Assembly: GCA_034211175.1 (NCBI GenBank)
Contig: JAXHUH010000048.1
Location: 1-64,000, forward strand
DNA from: JAXHUH01 sp034211175
Lineage (GTDB): Bacteria > Actinomycetota > Acidimicrobiia > Acidimicrobiales > CAIXPF01
Direction of reading: 5' to 3'
Length of the DNA: 64,000 nt
Positions 33,447-42,252 of the stretch are shown one piece after another. Numbering within the stretch: position 1 is the stretch's first letter; the number at the start of each line of letters is the position of its first letter. Both the position numbers and the translations under genes were made by a program. Under the pieces are notes generated by a model. The model searched no databases. It was not told the origin of the DNA and saw nothing but the letters and a program-made list of their open reading frames with translations.

Positions 33447-34780
33447 CCCGGTCGCTGCCACTCGGCGCCCGGCGCGCGTTCATGATCGCCCTCTGGGCGG
33501 TCGCGCTCGCGGTCGTGGTGATGCCGGGCGTGGCCGCGTCCCAGGAGGCCCCGGCGACGACCGCCGCGGTCACCCCCGAGACCGCCCCGGCCGCCGATGC
33601 GCCGGTGACGACGGTCGCGGAGGCGCCGGCGGTCCCGACGACGACGCCGATCGTGACCGAGAGCGAGGGCGGCAGCCTGATCCAGCTCGGCCTCGGTGTG
33701 GTGTTCCTCCTCGGAGGGCTCGCACTGCTCGTCGCCGTGCTGTCACGTACCGCGCCGCGGCCGCCGGAGATGGCCGACGACGGCTCGTGGAGCGACGAGG
33801 CGGCCGAACCGGCGCGCTCGTCGCTGCTCGGCTCGTTCACCTCGCGGTTCTCGCGCCAGGACGAGTCGGAGGGCCCCGTGGCGGCCGAGACCGGCCCGGG
33901 TGACTGGGCCGCGGCCACCTCGGCCGCGTCCAGCGACCCGGCGCCATCGGGCCAGCCGCGTGAGGTCCACCTGCCCCGCATCGACGAGCTCCACAGCTCG
34001 ATCGTCGGGCGGGCCGAGTCGACGCTGGCCTCCCGGGGCTGGGACACGTCGCTCGCCGGTCGGCTCGACCAGGCCGGCATGACGCTGCGCCCGGCCGAGT
34101 GGCTGGTCACGATGATCGGTTCCTGTGCGGTGGCGTTCATCGCGTTCACCGCGCTGCTGGGCCCGATCGGCGGGATCCTCGCCGTCGTCGCCACCTACAT
34201 CGGCTTCCGGATCTACCTGTCGATGCGGGCCGATCGCCGCCGGGCCGCGTTCGCCGACCAGCTGCCGGAGACCCTCCAGCTGCTGGCCGGGTCGATGCGG
34301 GCGGGCCTGAGCCTCCAGCAGAGCCTCGACTCGGTCGCGGCCGACTCGCCGAGCCCGACGGGCCCGGAGATCGGTCGGGCGCTCACCGAGAACCGGCTGG
34401 GCCGCGACCTGTCCCGGTCGCTGAAGGACACGGCCGAGCGCATGGACAGCGACGACTTCCGCTGGGTGACCAACGCCATCGAGATCCACCGCGAGGTCGG
34501 TGGTGACCTGGCCGAGATCCTCGACCGGGTCGTCGCCACCGTCCGGGCCCGCAACCGGGTCCGGGGCCAGATCAAGTCGCTGAGCGCCGAGGGCCGCATG
34601 TCGGGCATCATCCTCATCGCGCTGCCGCCGGCGATGTTCCTGTTGATCAGCGTGACCAACCCCGAGTACCAGCGTGAGCTGACGGGGCGTCCGCTGGGCT
34701 GGCTGCTCATCGCCGTCGCCACCACGATGTTGGTGGTCGGTGGCCTGTGGATGCGCCGGATCACCCGGCTCGTCTTCTAG
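33443..34780 (+). CDS. tadB: Flp pilus assembly protein TadB
   Basis: The 445-residue protein is a type II secretion F-domain inner membrane protein. It has an N-terminal hydrophobic segment (about 12-32), a Thr/Pro/Ala-rich stretch, a second membrane segment (about 78-100), a cytoplasmic linker and the T2SSF domain (about 265-420; LPETLQLLAGSMRAGLSLQQSLDSVA) with further membrane helices. The N-terminus before the core is longer than in typical TadB. It overlaps tadA by 4 nt. Confidence 0.92.
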   Translation: MTRSLPLGARRAFMIALWAVALAVVVMPGVAASQEAPATTAAVTPETAPAADAPVTTVAEAPAVPTTTPIVTESEGGSLIQLGLGVVFLLGGLALLVAVLSRTAPRPPEMADDGSWSDEAAEPARSSLLGSFTSRFSRQDESEGPVAAETGPGDWAAATSAASSDPAPSGQPREVHLPRIDELHSSIVGRAESTLASRGWDTSLAGRLDQAGMTLRPAEWLVTMIGSCAVAFIAFTALLGPIGGILAVVATYIGFRIYLSMRADRRRAAFADQLPETLQLLAGSMRAGLSLQQSLDSVAADSPSPTGPEIGRALTENRLGRDLSRSLKDTAERMDSDDFRWVTNAIEIHREVGGDLAEILDRVVATVRARNRVRGQIKSLSAEGRMSGIILIALPPAMFLLISVTNPEYQRELTGRPLGWLLIAVATTMLVVGGLWMRRITRLVF

Positions 34781-34794
34781 GGGAGGGGAGCAAC

Positions 34795-35661
34795 GTGTCA
34801 CCGACACTTCTCGTGGGACTGATCGCCCTGATTGGTTCACTCCCGGTGCTCTACTGGTCGCTCTCCGGTGCAAACGCGGCCGGGACCGCCCCGTCGACGT
34901 TCGACGGGACCGGTCCGCGCCGCGCCTCGGTGGGCGACGCCCGCCGCAGCCGGTTGCCGTTCCCGGTCCCGCCGAAGATGCGGGCCCGTGCCGAGCGGCG
35001 GATCCGGTCCGCCGGCGTCCAGGCCGACTGGACGGTCGACAAGGTCGTCCTGTTCAAGGCCGTGGGTGCCGTCCTCGCGCTGTGGCTCAGCTTCCTGCTG
35101 CTGCGCAGCGGCATCAGCCCGCCGACCGTCATCGGCTCGGTCTGCTTCTGGGTCATCGGCGTCTTCGGCGTCGACGTCCTCCTGGACGGCAAGGCCAAGG
35201 AGCGGGTGCAGCAGGTGGAGCGCACGCTCCCCGACGTGCTGGACCAGGTCACGATCAGCGTCGAGGCCGGCCTCGGGTTCGAGGGCGCCCTCATGAAGGT
35301 CGTCGAGACCCAGGAGCACGTGCTCGCCCAGGAGCTCGGTCGGGCGCTGCAGGACATCCAGCTCGGCATGCCCCGGGCCGATGCCCTGATGGCCATGGTC
35401 GACCGGGTCGACGTCGGTGACCTGCGCGCCGTCGTGCGGGCCCTGAACCAGACCGACAAGGCCGGCGTGCCCGTCGCCAAGGTGTTGCGGGTCCAGTCGG
35501 AGGACATGCGGGAGCGGCGTCGCCAACGTGCCGAGGAGAGGGCGATGGCGATGCCGGTCAAGTTGATCTTCCCGCTCGTCCTGTTCATCCTCCCTGCGCT
35601 CTTCATCGTCCTCATCGGACCGGCCGCGCTGCGGCTGATGGAGACAGGGCTCGGCGGATGA
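34795..35661 (+). CDS. tadC: Flp pilus assembly protein TadC
   Basis: The 288-residue T2SSF-domain membrane protein carries TLPDVLDQVTISVEAGLGFEGAL and a C-terminal membrane segment (LIFPLVLFILPALFIVLIGP). It pairs with TadB as the inner-membrane platform. GTG start selected on a strong GGGAGGGGAG site ending a few nt upstream; it overlaps the prepilin peptidase gene by ATGA. Confidence 0.92.
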   Translation: MSPTLLVGLIALIGSLPVLYWSLSGANAAGTAPSTFDGTGPRRASVGDARRSRLPFPVPPKMRARAERRIRSAGVQADWTVDKVVLFKAVGAVLALWLSFLLLRSGISPPTVIGSVCFWVIGVFGVDVLLDGKAKERVQQVERTLPDVLDQVTISVEAGLGFEGALMKVVETQEHVLAQELGRALQDIQLGMPRADALMAMVDRVDVGDLRAVVRALNQTDKAGVPVAKVLRVQSEDMRERRRQRAEERAMAMPVKLIFPLVLFILPALFIVLIGPAALRLMETGLGG

Positions 35662-36230
35662 CGGCCGTGACCACACCCGCCGGACGGGTCGGTGCGTTCT
35701 TCCTGGCACCGCCGATCCTCGAGGCGGCCGCGGCCGCGTACGCGGTGGCTGTGGTCGGCTGGGGGCTCCAGGCCCCCGTGTTCGCCGCCTGGGCGGCGCT
35801 CCTCGTGGCGCTCGCCCGCATCGACGTGGCCACCCACAAGGTCCCGAACAAGATCATCGGGCCCGCGTTGGTCGCGTTGTTCCCGGCAATGGCGCTGGCC
35901 TCGGCCGGCGACGTGACCGATGGGTCGGCTCTCCGGGCGTTGCTCGGAGGCGTGCTGGCCTTCGTCATCTATCTGGTCGTTCACCTGGGGGCGCCCGGTT
36001 CCTTCGGAGCCGGAGACGTCAAGGCGTCCCCAGTGGTGACCGCGCCCCTCGCGTTCATGGGCTGGACGCCGTGGTGGGTCGGTCTCGTGAGCGGCTTCAT
36101 CCTCATGGCCGTCGTTTCCGCCGTTCTGCTGGCGACCAAGAGGATCGGCCGCACCGATCGACTCCCGTTCGTCCCGTTCCTGGCACTGGGCGCCTTCGGC
36201 GCCCTCCTCCTCGGAGGCCCTCCGTCTTGA
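35658..36230 (+). CDS. Prepilin peptidase, A24 family (TadV-like)
   Basis: The 190-residue polytopic membrane aspartic protease has both catalytic motifs: Asp in ARIDVATHKVPN and GAGDVK (GxGD-type). There is no N-terminal methylase domain, as in TadV/CpaA. It would cleave the Flp prepilin and the TadE/TadG pseudopilins. It overlaps tadC and the TadE gene (TTGA) by 4 nt each. Confidence 0.92.
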   Translation: MTAVTTPAGRVGAFFLAPPILEAAAAAYAVAVVGWGLQAPVFAAWAALLVALARIDVATHKVPNKIIGPALVALFPAMALASAGDVTDGSALRALLGGVLAFVIYLVVHLGAPGSFGAGDVKASPVVTAPLAFMGWTPWWVGLVSGFILMAVVSAVLLATKRIGRTDRLPFVPFLALGAFGALLLGGPPS

Positions 36231-36847
36231 TCCGCATCCCCCATCCCCGCCGTGCGCGCCGCCCGCGCACCCCGATCGGCAGGCTCGTGGCGAGAACCAG
36301 AGACGAGAGGGGGGCGGTGGCCGTCGAAGCGGCGATCATCACCCCCCTCATCGTCCTGCTGTTCTTCGGCATCCTCGAGTTCGGCTTGCTGTTCCGGTCG
36401 ACCCTGACGTTCAGCAACGCCGTTCGATCAGGCGTCCGTACCGCCGTCGCGCTGCCGCGCGTCGACGGCTACGAGATCTCGACGGCCCAGGCCGTCGCGG
36501 CCGCGCTCGACGGCATCGGTGACGACTCGGTCGACACGTTGACCGTGTACCGCGCCGATCCCGACTCGGGCGAGCCCGTCACCGGCGACTTCGACACGTG
36601 CAGCACCGACTGCTGGCGCTTCGACTGGAACCCGGCGACGCGCGAGTTCGTCCCGATCGCCGGGACCGGCTGGCCCGCCAGCGAGCAGGCCGCGTGCGGC
36701 AGCGAGGAGGACACCGACTTCCTCGGTGTCCACATCAAGGGCAAGTACTCCTTCGTCACGGGGTTCTTCGGCGTCGACCAGACGCTGACGGAGCGTTCGA
36801 TCATGCGCCTCGAGCCCCTGCCGTTGTCGGCGGAGTGCTCCCCGTGA
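36227..36847 (+). CDS. tadE: TadE-family pseudopilin
   Basis: The 206-residue protein has a basic N-terminus and then DERGAVAVEAAIITPLIVLL, a TadE-type prepilin-like segment with Glu at +5 after the cleaved Gly. The remainder is extracytoplasmic and contains four cysteines (residues around 125-165) that could pair. TTG start overlapping the peptidase stop, with GGAGG about 10 nt upstream. Confidence 0.88.
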   Translation: MIRIPHPRRARRPRTPIGRLVARTRDERGAVAVEAAIITPLIVLLFFGILEFGLLFRSTLTFSNAVRSGVRTAVALPRVDGYEISTAQAVAAALDGIGDDSVDTLTVYRADPDSGEPVTGDFDTCSTDCWRFDWNPATREFVPIAGTGWPASEQAACGSEEDTDFLGVHIKGKYSFVTGFFGVDQTLTERSIMRLEPLPLSAECSP

Positions 36848-38733
36848 CGGCCGCGGCCGCGCCGGAGCCCAGCACCCTCGAGGAACGCGACGACCACGAA
36901 CCCACCGCGGCGCGCGGGGACGGCGGGTACGTCGCCATCTGGGCCGGCCTGATGATGCTGATCTTCGTGGCCTTCGTCGGCTTCGCGGTCGACGTCGGCA
37001 ACTGGTACCTGCAGGCCAGCCGCCTGCAGAACGCCTCGGACGCCGCCGCGCTCGGCGGCGTCGTCTACCTGCCCGACCACCTGCCGGAGGCGACCCAGCT
37101 CGCCAACCGGATCGTGGGCCAGCAGGGCTACGAGGGCGTCGACGTCGACGTCGCCCGCGGCGACCGCCCCAACCAGCTCCGGGTCAGCGTGACCCGCGAG
37201 GTCGAGAACTACTTCGTTCCCGTGCTGTCGGTGCTCGGCGCCGACCTGGAGACGACGACGATCAGCCGTACGGCGGTCGCCGAGTTCTCGGGGCCCGTGG
37301 TCATGGGCAGCCCTGAGTCATCGATCGGCAACGACCCCGAGAGCGACGGCGCCCAGCCCGAGTTCTGGCTGGCGTTCGCCGGGTCGGGGACCAACAAGCT
37401 CCGCGGTGACCGCTACGGGTCGCAGGTGTGCACGGGTGCCGCCCGGTGCTCGGGCCCGGTCAACGAGGAGTACTCGACCGAGGGGTACTTCTTCCAGTCC
37501 GGGGTCCCGGCCGCTGGTGGGGCGCCGCTGCGCATCCAGATGTTCGACCCGATCTTCACGAGCGTCGGCAACCAGTGCAACGCCGCGGTCTTCCCCGACC
37601 CGACGGTGCTGGCCGAGCTGGCGACGATCTCGGGCGAGCTCACCCCGCTGGCCGAGGGTGACCCCGAAGCCGTCCCGCCGGACGGCGAGGTCGTCGACGG
37701 TGGTGAGGTCCCACCGCCCGAAGGTGAGGGCGACGTCACCGCGACCGGTGGCCAGCTCGCCCTCGTGCCCCAGGGCTACTACGCGGATGCCGCCGAGCGG
37801 TACGCCGGCGGTGTGACACCGTGGTGCACGGGTGACCAGGCCGAGCCGGGCGCCGACGTGGAGACGACGGTGCTGATCCGCGAGCCCGACGACACGGACT
37901 GGATCGACACCGACAACCCGATCGTGACGATCGACGGGTGCGCGCCCCAGACCTTCAAGGCCTACAACCCGGCCGCCGGTCCGTCGATCGGCGAGCTGCT
38001 GAGCCCGAGCCAGGGCCCGGACGACGGCGAGTGGGTGGTCGACCCCGACGACGGTGTCGTCACCTTCGCCGAGGCGTTCCGCCGCTGGGTGACGGTGTGC
38101 GAGATCCCCGCGAGCCTGGTCAGGCAGGGCAACTACCTGATCCAGGTGCGCACCAACGCCCTCGCGTCGAACCCGACCGCCTACGACCCGACGGTCCAGA
38201 CCAGCGGTCTGAACCGCCTGTCGATGCGGGTCGGCGCGGCCGACGTCGACAACGGGGTCGGCGGTACCGGCTACACGATCTCGGCGAAGGGCCGACTGCC
38301 CATCTACGCCAACGCCGACGCCGCGACGACCGAGTTCTTCACGGCTCGCGTGGAGCCGGCGTCGCGCGACCGGGCGCTGTCGCTGACCCTCTACGACATC
38401 GGTGACGCCGCATCGGCCGGAACGCTCCAGGTGCTGCCGCCGAGCGACTCGAACATGCCCGGCCGGCTGTTCAGCGACTGCACGTTCAGTCGCGACGACG
38501 GCGTCGAGCTCGCGTCGACCAGCGATTGCCAGATCAGCGGGGTGAGCGCGGCCAACGGGTTCGACGGCCGGATCATCCAGGTCAACATCCCGCTGCCCGC
38601 CGAGTTCAACTGCGACTTCTCCGATCCCGCCGGTTGCTGGGTGAAGGTGCGGGTCTCGTTCCCCGGCGGCGTGTTCGACACCACGACGTGGAGCGCCGTC
38701 ATCAACGGCGATCCGGTGCGCCTGATCGAGTGA
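36844..38733 (+). CDS. TadG-like pilus-associated protein with large extracytoplasmic domain
   Basis: The 629-residue protein has an N-terminal TadE/TadG-like hydrophobic segment (ARGDGGYVAIWAGLMMLI, about 25-60) and the typical DAAALGG region of Flp-associated proteins. About 550 residues of extracytoplasmic sequence follow, with several Cys, an acidic Pro-rich insert near residue 285 and beta-rich composition. It ends the tad operon and may be a minor pilin, adhesin or tip protein. GTG start overlaps the tadE stop. Confidence 0.85.
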   Translation: MTAAAAPEPSTLEERDDHEPTAARGDGGYVAIWAGLMMLIFVAFVGFAVDVGNWYLQASRLQNASDAAALGGVVYLPDHLPEATQLANRIVGQQGYEGVDVDVARGDRPNQLRVSVTREVENYFVPVLSVLGADLETTTISRTAVAEFSGPVVMGSPESSIGNDPESDGAQPEFWLAFAGSGTNKLRGDRYGSQVCTGAARCSGPVNEEYSTEGYFFQSGVPAAGGAPLRIQMFDPIFTSVGNQCNAAVFPDPTVLAELATISGELTPLAEGDPEAVPPDGEVVDGGEVPPPEGEGDVTATGGQLALVPQGYYADAAERYAGGVTPWCTGDQAEPGADVETTVLIREPDDTDWIDTDNPIVTIDGCAPQTFKAYNPAAGPSIGELLSPSQGPDDGEWVVDPDDGVVTFAEAFRRWVTVCEIPASLVRQGNYLIQVRTNALASNPTAYDPTVQTSGLNRLSMRVGAADVDNGVGGTGYTISAKGRLPIYANADAATTEFFTARVEPASRDRALSLTLYDIGDAASAGTLQVLPPSDSNMPGRLFSDCTFSRDDGVELASTSDCQISGVSAANGFDGRIIQVNIPLPAEFNCDFSDPAGCWVKVRVSFPGGVFDTTTWSAVINGDPVRLIE

Positions 38734-38814
38734 CGTCGCGAGTGACGTACCACGTGGTCCGTCGGTCTGACCGCCGTTCGTAGGCGGCGCCGACGGCCTA
38801 CGCTCCGGTTCTGA

Positions 38815-38854
38815 CCACCGGCGGTCGGCCTGCTCCCTGGCCGACCGCCGGTGG
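38815..38854. terminator. Perfect 16-bp hairpin terminator of the tad operon
   Basis: Arms CCACCGGCGGTCGGCC and GGCCGACCGCCGGTGG flank an 8-nt loop, 81 nt after the last tad gene. Confidence 0.8.
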
Positions 38855-38898
38855 CGCGTCCGGGCCCGTGCGTGGCCGACGGCGGCAAGCGGCTCCGG

Positions 38899-38904
38899 TA
38901 GCGT
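38899..38904 (+). promoter_or_regulatory. Candidate -10 (TAGCGT) of a leaderless pyrF promoter
   Basis: TAGCGT ends 8 nt before the GTG start of pyrF, with no Shine-Dalgarno sequence between. Confidence 0.45.
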
Positions 38905-38912
38905 GTGGGCCC

Positions 38913-39842
38913 GTGCACGTTGCTGACGCCGTCTCCGAAGCCGCCGCCCGGACCGGATCGATGGCCTGCGTCGGGCTCGACCCGACCCCCGACATGATCC
39001 CGCCGGCGCTCGCCGCGGAGGCCCTGGACCGCCACGGCGACACCGAGGAGGCTGTCGCCGCCGCCTACGTGGCGTTCAACGAGGCGATCATCGAGGCGAT
39101 CGCCGGGCACTGCGTCGCGGTGAAGCCCCAGGTCGCCTGCTACGAGGCCTACGGCCCCGCCGGCTGGTCGGCGCTGCGGACCACGATCGCCAACGCCCGC
39201 GCCGCCGGGCTCGTCGTGGTCGCCGACGGCAAGCGGGGCGACATCGGCTCGACGTCGCGGTGGTACCGACGGGCGTTCTTCGGCGACGCCCCCGGGCTCT
39301 CCGGGAGCCCGCTGACCGTGCCGAGGGCCGACTGGCTCACGGTGAACGGCTACCTCGGCTCCGACAACATCACGCCGTTCCTCGACGGCCCGGCCGGTTC
39401 GCTCGGCCTGTTCGTGCTGGTCAAGACGTCCAACCCGGCCAGTGGCGAGCTCCAGGACACGGCGTCCGACACCGGCACCGTGGCCTCGACGATGGCCGAC
39501 CTCGTCCGGGAGTGGGGGGCCGACCGGCGAGGCGGGTCCGGCCTGTCCGACATCGGGGCGGTCGTCGGCGCGACCTACCCGTCCGAGGCCGTCGAGCTGC
39601 GGCGACGGATGCCCGACACCCTGTTCCTCGTGCCCGGCTTCGGCGCCCAGGGCGGTGACGCCGCCGACGCGCTCGCCGGCGCCCGGCCCGACGGCACCGG
39701 CGTGCTCATCAGCTCCAGCCGCGGCATCACCGCCGCCTGGCGCGACGCGGGCGACGGCGCCGACTGGGCGACCCCGGCCAGCGCCGCCCTCGACGACATG
39801 AACCGACGCCTCGGCGACGCGCTCGTCTCCGTCACCGGCTGA
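38913..39842 (+). CDS. pyrF: Orotidine 5'-phosphate decarboxylase, type 2
   Basis: The 309-residue enzyme belongs to the longer (type 2) PyrF group found in actinobacteria. Motifs are GLDPTPDMIP, VAVKPQVACYEAYG and the catalytic DGKRGDIGST with K107 and D110. It converts OMP to UMP in pyrimidine synthesis. The GTG start is supported by the TANNNT motif 8 nt upstream. It stands alone, away from other pyr genes. Confidence 0.93.
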   Translation: MHVADAVSEAAARTGSMACVGLDPTPDMIPPALAAEALDRHGDTEEAVAAAYVAFNEAIIEAIAGHCVAVKPQVACYEAYGPAGWSALRTTIANARAAGLVVVADGKRGDIGSTSRWYRRAFFGDAPGLSGSPLTVPRADWLTVNGYLGSDNITPFLDGPAGSLGLFVLVKTSNPASGELQDTASDTGTVASTMADLVREWGADRRGGSGLSDIGAVVGATYPSEAVELRRRMPDTLFLVPGFGAQGGDAADALAGARPDGTGVLISSSRGITAAWRDAGDGADWATPASAALDDMNRRLGDALVSVTG

Positions 39843-39855
39843 GCGCGCGCACGGA

Positions 39856-40227
39856 TCAGGCGCGCACGACCCGCGTCGGCGGGACGCCCGCGGCGACGAG
39901 GTCGTCGGGATGGCTCGTGACCACCACGTCGCCGCGGCGCAACGCGCCTTCGGCGACCGAGAGATCGACGACATCGGTGATGCCCGTCCGTCCCGCGAGC
40001 AGACCGATCCGCCTCGCCTGCACATCGACGAGTGATTCGGTCTCGCAACCGTCGAGGAGCCGGGCGAGCAGCGCCTGGCGGGCGCCACCGCGCCACGCCT
40101 GGGCGACGACCCCTGTGGGTACCGTGATCGCCGCACCGGCCTCGAGCAGTGCGCGATGGCGCGCCCAGGCGCGGCGCTCGTTCCGCTCGGCCGCGATCAG
40201 TGCACCGGTGTCGTACGTGACGCTCAC
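39856..40227 (-). CDS. PIN-domain toxin (VapC-like)
   Basis: The 123-residue PIN domain protein has the first acidic residue D6 in TYDTGALIAAERN, Gln rather than Glu in VVAQAWRGG (a variant seen in one actinobacterial VapC group), and Asp residues in TDVVDLSV and TSHPDDLVA. VapC toxins are RNases, often cutting tRNA or rRNA. GTG start overlapping the antitoxin stop. The gene ends 13 nt from pyrF, convergent. Confidence 0.85.
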   Translation of the reverse strand: MSVTYDTGALIAAERNERRAWARHRALLEAGAAITVPTGVVAQAWRGGARQALLARLLDGCETESLVDVQARRIGLLAGRTGITDVVDLSVAEGALRRGDVVVTSHPDDLVAAGVPPTRVVRA

Positions 40228-40493
40228 CTTGGGGCCGGGTTGACCGGGGCGCCGGCCCGGGACAGGACGTCGGCAGCCCACTCGCGAGCCTCGGCCATCT
40301 CGGATGTCGTCAGCGCGCCGTGCTCGACCTCCCAGTCGGCGACGGCGGCAGGGCCGGCCCGGATCACGAGCTCGCGCTCGGCGCTGCGCACCAACCATGC
40401 ACTCACGGTGAGCCCCTCGGCGGCAGCTGCCGTGGCGATGCGTTCATCGAGCTCACCCGGGAACGAGACGGACCGGTTCCTTCGGCGAGCCAT
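40224..40493 (-). CDS. Ribbon-helix-helix antitoxin of the PIN toxin
   Basis: The 89-residue protein has a MetJ/Arc-like N-terminus (RRNRSVSFPGELDERIATAA, then LTVSAWLVRSAERELVIRAG) expected to bind DNA, and an acidic C-terminal tail that would neutralise the PIN toxin. ATG at 40493; a perfect inverted repeat lies 10-27 nt upstream, as for autoregulated antitoxins. Its 4-nt overlap with the toxin gene keeps their expression coupled. Confidence 0.85.
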   Translation of the reverse strand: MARRRNRSVSFPGELDERIATAAAAEGLTVSAWLVRSAERELVIRAGPAAVADWEVEHGALTTSEMAEAREWAADVLSRAGAPVNPAPR

Positions 40494-40502
40494 GTGCGCA
40501 GT

Positions 40503-40520
40503 GTGCGACACCTGTCGCAC
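40503..40520. promoter_or_regulatory. Operator-like inverted repeat of the toxin-antitoxin pair
   Basis: GTGCGACA, 2 nt, TGTCGCAC: perfect 8-nt arms immediately upstream of the antitoxin start. This is the likely autoregulatory site. Confidence 0.65.
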
Positions 40521-40542
40521 AGTCGGATTCCCTCATCAGGTG

Positions 40543-41343
40543 TCATCGACCGCGGCGCAGTCCGGTCCGGAAGGCGTCGAGGTGTCGCCGGGCGAAGGCG
40601 GCCTGTGCCCGCCATGTGTCCGTGTGGCCGGCCTCGTGGAGCCCGGCCCACGGCTCGGTCCCGGTGCGGTGGCCGTCGGCGAGCAGGTCGGCCATCGCCG
40701 CGGCCCGCCGTTCGAGCCGGTCGAGGAGCCGGACGCGACCGGCCTCGTCGAGCCGGTAGCCGTCGGCCAGGGCGGCGAGGCGGGAGGCGGCGTCGGCCGG
40801 CGGGGTCCCCGGGGTGAGCGGAACGAAGCCGATGGCCGCGTAGGCCAGGTCCCAGGTGCGGGAGCCGGGCCCGGCGTTGTCCCAGTCGATCAGCACCCAC
40901 CGGTCGTCGTCGCCGACCACCAGGTTCCACGGCGCGGGGTCGTGGTGGACGACGAGGTCGGTCGCATCGGGCTCGATGACCACGTTCCAGTGGGCGTCGG
41001 CCGGGGGCGTGAACGTCGCCGTGGCGTCGTGGAGCTCGCGCAGCAGCGCCCCGACCCGCCGGCACGCCACCGTGTGGTCGGCGGCTGCGAACGGGTGGGC
41101 GGCCTCGCCGGGCACGTACTCGAGGACGTGACGCTCCCGGTCGTCGAAGCCGAGGCTGCGGGGCGCATGCTCGAACCCGACGGCGTCGAGGTGCTGCAGA
41201 AGCGCGTGGACGGTCGGCGACCACGGCCCGGCCGGCCGCCGAACCGTGCCACCGACCCGCACGACCCCGGCCGTGGTGTTCCCCCCACCCAGCGGCTCCT
41301 CCTCCAGCGCCCTCACCCCGGTTCTGGCTACCAGATCTGCCAT
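40543..41343 (-). CDS. Aminoglycoside phosphotransferase-family (APH) protein
   Basis: The 266-residue protein has an APH/choline-kinase fold. Catalytic loop is VVHHDPAPWNLVVG (HxDxxxxN type), and the metal-binding Asp is in WVLIDWDNAG. The N-terminal lobe is shortened (LGGGNTTAGVVRVGGTVRR). Substrate unknown; many family members are not resistance enzymes. ATG at 41343 chosen because upstream sequence is repetitive intergenic DNA. Confidence 0.85.
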   Translation of the reverse strand: MADLVARTGVRALEEEPLGGGNTTAGVVRVGGTVRRPAGPWSPTVHALLQHLDAVGFEHAPRSLGFDDRERHVLEYVPGEAAHPFAAADHTVACRRVGALLRELHDATATFTPPADAHWNVVIEPDATDLVVHHDPAPWNLVVGDDDRWVLIDWDNAGPGSRTWDLAYAAIGFVPLTPGTPPADAASRLAALADGYRLDEAGRVRLLDRLERRAAAMADLLADGHRTGTEPWAGLHEAGHTDTWRAQAAFARRHLDAFRTGLRRGR

Positions 41344-41431
41344 GTGGTGGTCGGTTCGCGTGCCAGTTCGGGAAGGGCCCGATCTGGTACGCGGACTCGC
41401 CACGTGGTGGTCGGGTTCGCGTACCAGATCG
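41329..41431. repeat. Repetitive intergenic segment with direct and inverted repeats
   Basis: A roughly 30-nt block (C-TGTGGTGGTCGGTTCGCGT-CCAG type) at 41341-41370 is repeated with few changes at 41401-41428. GATCTGGTACGCG (41381-41393) and CGCGTACCAGATC (41418-41430) form a perfect 13-nt inverted repeat. TACCAGATC also occurs at 41329. It overlaps the start of the phosphotransferase gene. Confidence 0.75.
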
Positions 41432-41442
41432 GCTTCGGGGGG

Positions 41443-42201
41443 CTAGGCCTTGCGGCCGCTGACCTTGGCGGCCATGGCGGCCAGGCGCTCGCGGAAGGCG
41501 GGGGTCTCGGTCGAGGCGGCCTGGGGGCCGAGCTCGGCGGCGACCGCGGCGTCGTGCTCGTCGAGCGCGGTGATCGAGCGCATCGTCGCCTTCATCGTGC
41601 GCACCAGGTCGGGCGGGCCCGCGGCCGCGGCGGCGGCCAGGCGGTGGGCCTCCCCGAGCAGGGCGTCGTCGTCGACGCAGCGCCACGCCAGCCCGCAGGC
41701 CGCGGCGGCCTCACCGTCGAGCACCTCACCGAAGAGGACCATGGCGGCCGCGGTCTGGGGTCCGACGATCCGCTGGAGCATCCAGGTGTGCCCGCCGCCG
41801 GGGTGGATCCCGAGCTGGAGGAACCGGGTGTCGAACTTCGCCCGCTTCGCGGCGACCCGCAGATCGGTCGCCAGCGCCAGGTTCATGCCGGCGCCGACCG
41901 CGGCGCCGTTGACCGCGGCGATCGTCGGCAGCGGCGAGCGGGCCACCCGGAGGAAGCCCTCGTAGATGGCGGTCAGCCCCTCCCTCGACGACGACCCCAG
42001 GTGGGACAGGTCGGCGCCGGCACAGAACGCCGGGGCCGCGCCCGTGACGACCACGGCGCCGACGTCCTCGCCGGCCTCGAGCTCGTCGAAGGCCGCCGTG
42101 ATCTCGTCGTTCATGGCGAGGTTGAAGGCGTTTCGGCGGTCCGGGTCGTTCAGGGTGACGGTGGCGACCCGGTCGGTGACGTCGACGGTGATGAGAGGCA
42201 C
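41443..42201 (-). CDS. Enoyl-CoA hydratase/isomerase family protein
   Basis: The 252-residue crotonase-fold protein has oxyanion-hole motifs AFCAGADLSHLG and NGAAVGAGMNLALATDLRVA. The positions of the two catalytic glutamates of canonical hydratases are not clearly conserved (LGIHPGGGHTWML), so the exact reaction is open. GTG start; divergent from the NrtR-like gene. Confidence 0.87.
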   Translation of the reverse strand: MPLITVDVTDRVATVTLNDPDRRNAFNLAMNDEITAAFDELEAGEDVGAVVVTGAAPAFCAGADLSHLGSSSREGLTAIYEGFLRVARSPLPTIAAVNGAAVGAGMNLALATDLRVAAKRAKFDTRFLQLGIHPGGGHTWMLQRIVGPQTAAAMVLFGEVLDGEAAAACGLAWRCVDDDALLGEAHRLAAAAAAGPPDLVRTMKATMRSITALDEHDAAVAAELGPQAASTETPAFRERLAAMAAKVSGRKA

Positions 42202-42239
42202 GGGCGGGAGTCTCGCGCGACCGCCCCACCCATGGCCCG

Positions 42240-42245
42240 TACGAT
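42240..42245 (+). promoter_or_regulatory. Candidate -10 (TACGAT) of a leaderless promoter
   Basis: TACGAT ends 7 nt before the in-frame GTG at 42253. It lies inside the extension that would be translated if the ATG at 42232 were used, which favours the GTG. Confidence 0.45.
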
Positions 42246-42252
42246 CAGCCGG

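Noticed and set aside
31410..33461. Minus-strand frame of 683 codons opposite tadA
   Set aside because: Antisense shadow of a clearly identified TadA ATPase with all its motifs.
40543..41343. Antibiotic-resistance aminoglycoside phosphotransferase
   Set aside because: Only the general APH fold is visible; no resistance-specific subfamily can be claimed.
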